Assembly: GCA_007996965.1 (NCBI GenBank)
Contig: BIMP01000002.1
Location: 1 to 44,742, forward strand
Direction of reading: 5' to 3'
Source of the DNA: a cyanobiont of Ornithocercus magnificus
Lineage (GTDB): Bacteria > Cyanobacteriota > Cyanobacteriia > PCC-6307 > Cyanobiaceae
Length of the DNA stretch: 44,742 nucleotides
The notes under the pieces are model-generated. The model saw only the letters and a program-made list of their open reading frames with translations. It made no database searches and was not told the origin of the DNA. The position numbers and the translations under genes are program-made. Each line of letters begins with the position of its first letter. The first letter of the stretch is position 1. Of this stretch, positions 44,709 to 44,742 are shown piece by piece.

Positions 44709-44742
44709 ATGATCCGCATCCAAAAACCCCTCGCTGGCATCT
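44709..44742 (+). CDS. Winged-helix protein of the repeated module, copy 3 (cut by window end)
   Basis: Only MIRIQKPLAGI is visible before the window stops. All of these residues are the same as in the other two copies. The rest of the module should lie to the right. Confidence 0.6.
   Translation, partial: MIRIQKPLAGI

Overview
The window looks like accessory DNA of a marine picocyanobacterium (low-light Prochlorococcus or marine Synechococcus type). This rests on the style of the few chromosomal genes: an M32 carboxypeptidase, a family 2 glycosyltransferase, an ArfB-like release factor, a lipocalin-like protein that may be DUF3598, and an FSH1-like hydrolase. There are no tRNA, rRNA or CRISPR genes that I can see. 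Coding density is very low, and many genes carry single stops, frameshifts or deletions. The picture is a hotspot where mobile elements arrive, recombine and decay.

Left part (1-20.3 kb): this is a mosaic of phage-like and defence modules. From the left come a 0.8 kb repeat (second copy at 10.2 kb), a frameshifted tyrosine integrase, and an intact DNA methyltransferase fused to an Mrr/PD-(D/E)XK-like nuclease domain. A recurring module follows: a structured leader, a winged-helix DNA-binding protein, and a T7-type large terminase (terL). The module begins at about 4.6 kb, 16.9 kb and 44.4 kb, the last copy cut by the window edge. The two complete winged-helix genes are intact and very similar, while the terminase behind them is deleted or truncated. 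Between the modules lie a serine resolvase with a GIY-YIG-like ORF, a SIR2 NADase-type defence gene joined to the tail of a RelA/SpoT-type synthetase, and a KAP P-loop NTPase whose stop codon sits at the start of module copy 2.

Middle (20.3-30.5 kb): this is chromosome-like DNA with few genes and long stretches in which I see nothing coding. It holds a glycosyltransferase broken by one TAG, the ArfB-like protein with a structured upstream region, a SAM methyltransferase, the lipocalin-like protein, and an FSH1-type hydrolase with Cys in place of the nucleophilic Ser.

Right part (30.6-39.5 kb): two related elements appear to lie in tandem. Each starts with a divergent pair made of a phospholipase-D-nuclease tail (minus strand) and a tyrosine integrase (plus strand). 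A third PLD tail closes the array. Element A carries a candidate HUH Rep gene (motifs FHSHL and YLGK) translationally coupled to two tiny ribbon-helix-helix-like genes, then an RTX-type tail protein and an AT-rich methyltransferase. Element B carries a cluster of overlapping small genes and a ruined restriction-modification pair, a C5 methyltransferase and a NotI-type endonuclease that converge on each other with both 3' ends missing.

Right end (39.5-44.7 kb): an intact M32 carboxypeptidase is followed by 2 kb without recognisable genes, a decayed IS605-type tnpB, and the third copy of the winged-helix module. Start codons, families and boundaries come from reading the sequence only; no database search was possible.
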